A DNA stretch of 64,000 nucleotides from contig JAWKTT010000026.1 of assembly GCA_041398965.1 (NCBI GenBank), positions 1 through 64,000 of the forward strand. The letters are read 5' to 3'. Shown here piece by piece: positions 63,837 through 64,000 of the stretch. Made by a program: the position numbers and the translations under genes. The first letter of the stretch is position 1; each line of letters starts with the position of its first letter. The DNA comes from JAWKTT01 sp041398965. GTDB lineage: Bacteria; Planctomycetota; Planctomycetia; Planctomycetales; Planctomycetaceae. The notes below the pieces were generated by a model that was not told the origin of the DNA, searched no databases, and saw only the letters and a program-made list of their open reading frames with translations.

Positions 63837-64000
63837 TCAGACGAGCAGATCGGAAGGGTGAGCGGTGCGAGAGACGAGGGGGATGACCTGTGGCAGGTAG
63901 ATTTCCTGCACGACTCGTCCCTCCTTGTGCAGCATCCAAGCGGCTTCCGACTCCCAGCGTTCGCAGAGGATGAACAGCGTTGGCTCGGTCCGGGAATGGC
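63837..64000 (-). CDS. Antibiotic biosynthesis monooxygenase (ABM) domain protein, 3' part
   Basis: The last 54 codons of a minus-strand gene that starts beyond the window. The text HSRTEPTLFILCERWESEAA and VQEIYLPQVIPLVSRTA has the ABM fold pattern (L-E-x-W-x-S-x-x-A, later P-x-V). Such proteins act as quinol monooxygenases or similar. TGA is at 63837-63839. The N-terminal part is not visible, so function is tentative. Confidence 0.65.
   Translation of the reverse strand, partial: HSRTEPTLFILCERWESEAAWMLHKEGRVVQEIYLPQVIPLVSRTAHPSDLLV

Overview
The window looks like a chromosomal segment of a planctomycete. This is inferred from gene content: a family of secreted beta-propeller proteins (one opening with a WPQWRGP motif), a Ser/Thr kinase with a DLG activation motif and a large ectodomain, a formylglycine sulfatase, a radical-SAM hopanoid enzyme (HpnH), a KDO activation enzyme that points to an LPS-type outer membrane, flagellar export genes, a WXG100-like protein, and many short dispersed palindromic repeats between genes. 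No genus can be named from the sequence alone.

Layout. 1-8250: an exported M16 zinc protease, then flhA-flhF-fliA (flagellar export and regulation) closed by a strong terminator. 8491-16337: a large NLR-like STAND ATPase with a homogenised TPR array, scpA, a glycogen-phosphorylase-type enzyme, and a CoA-disulfide-reductase/rhodanese fusion. 16365-19060: a repeat-rich island with two minus-strand accessory genes (one HEPN-like with zinc ribbons) separated by an attC-like hairpin. 19436-31795: housekeeping and metabolic genes (secreted beta-barrel-like protein, RbsD/FucU mutarotase, Tex, serine hydrolase, methyltransferase, a fabG-acp-fabZ-like operon, tRNA-Val, photolyase, hpnH). 31797-35217: a second minus-strand cassette array (SUKH, an interrupted LptA-like gene, a DUF5662-like gene and an orphan) with attC-like sites and the same capping repeat module. 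35812-50530: a TPR/metallopeptidase, a sugar epimerase/isomerase, pyrG and kdsB (CTP supply and CMP-KDO synthesis), a WXG100-like pair, a WD40 protein, an isoprenylcysteine-methyltransferase-like gene coupled to a 37-residue membrane microprotein, and a sulfatase. 50806-60293: a receptor-like kinase, then a four-gene minus-strand operon (Cys-rich NHL propeller, PhnD-like binding protein, PQQ-type propeller, flavin reductase). 60761-64000: a lower-GC accessory tail with a DUF4062 protein and two more cassette-like genes, then the 3' end of an ABM-domain monooxygenase.

The most unusual feature is two (perhaps three) arrays of small accessory genes, all on the minus strand, separated by imperfect palindromes with integron attC architecture (AAC/GTT boxes, unpaired spacers, extrahelical bases). 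Two of these arrays end in a conserved module of about 350 bp built round a 26-bp palindrome; a third gene ends at a shortened copy of it. No integrase lies in the window, so this resembles a cluster of attC sites lacking an integrase. The second theme is immunity: an NLR-like STAND protein, a DUF4062 protein, a HEPN-like protein and a SUKH protein. The third is at least four families of dispersed intergenic repeats; one of them sits directly after the stop codon of four different plus-strand genes, always in the same orientation.
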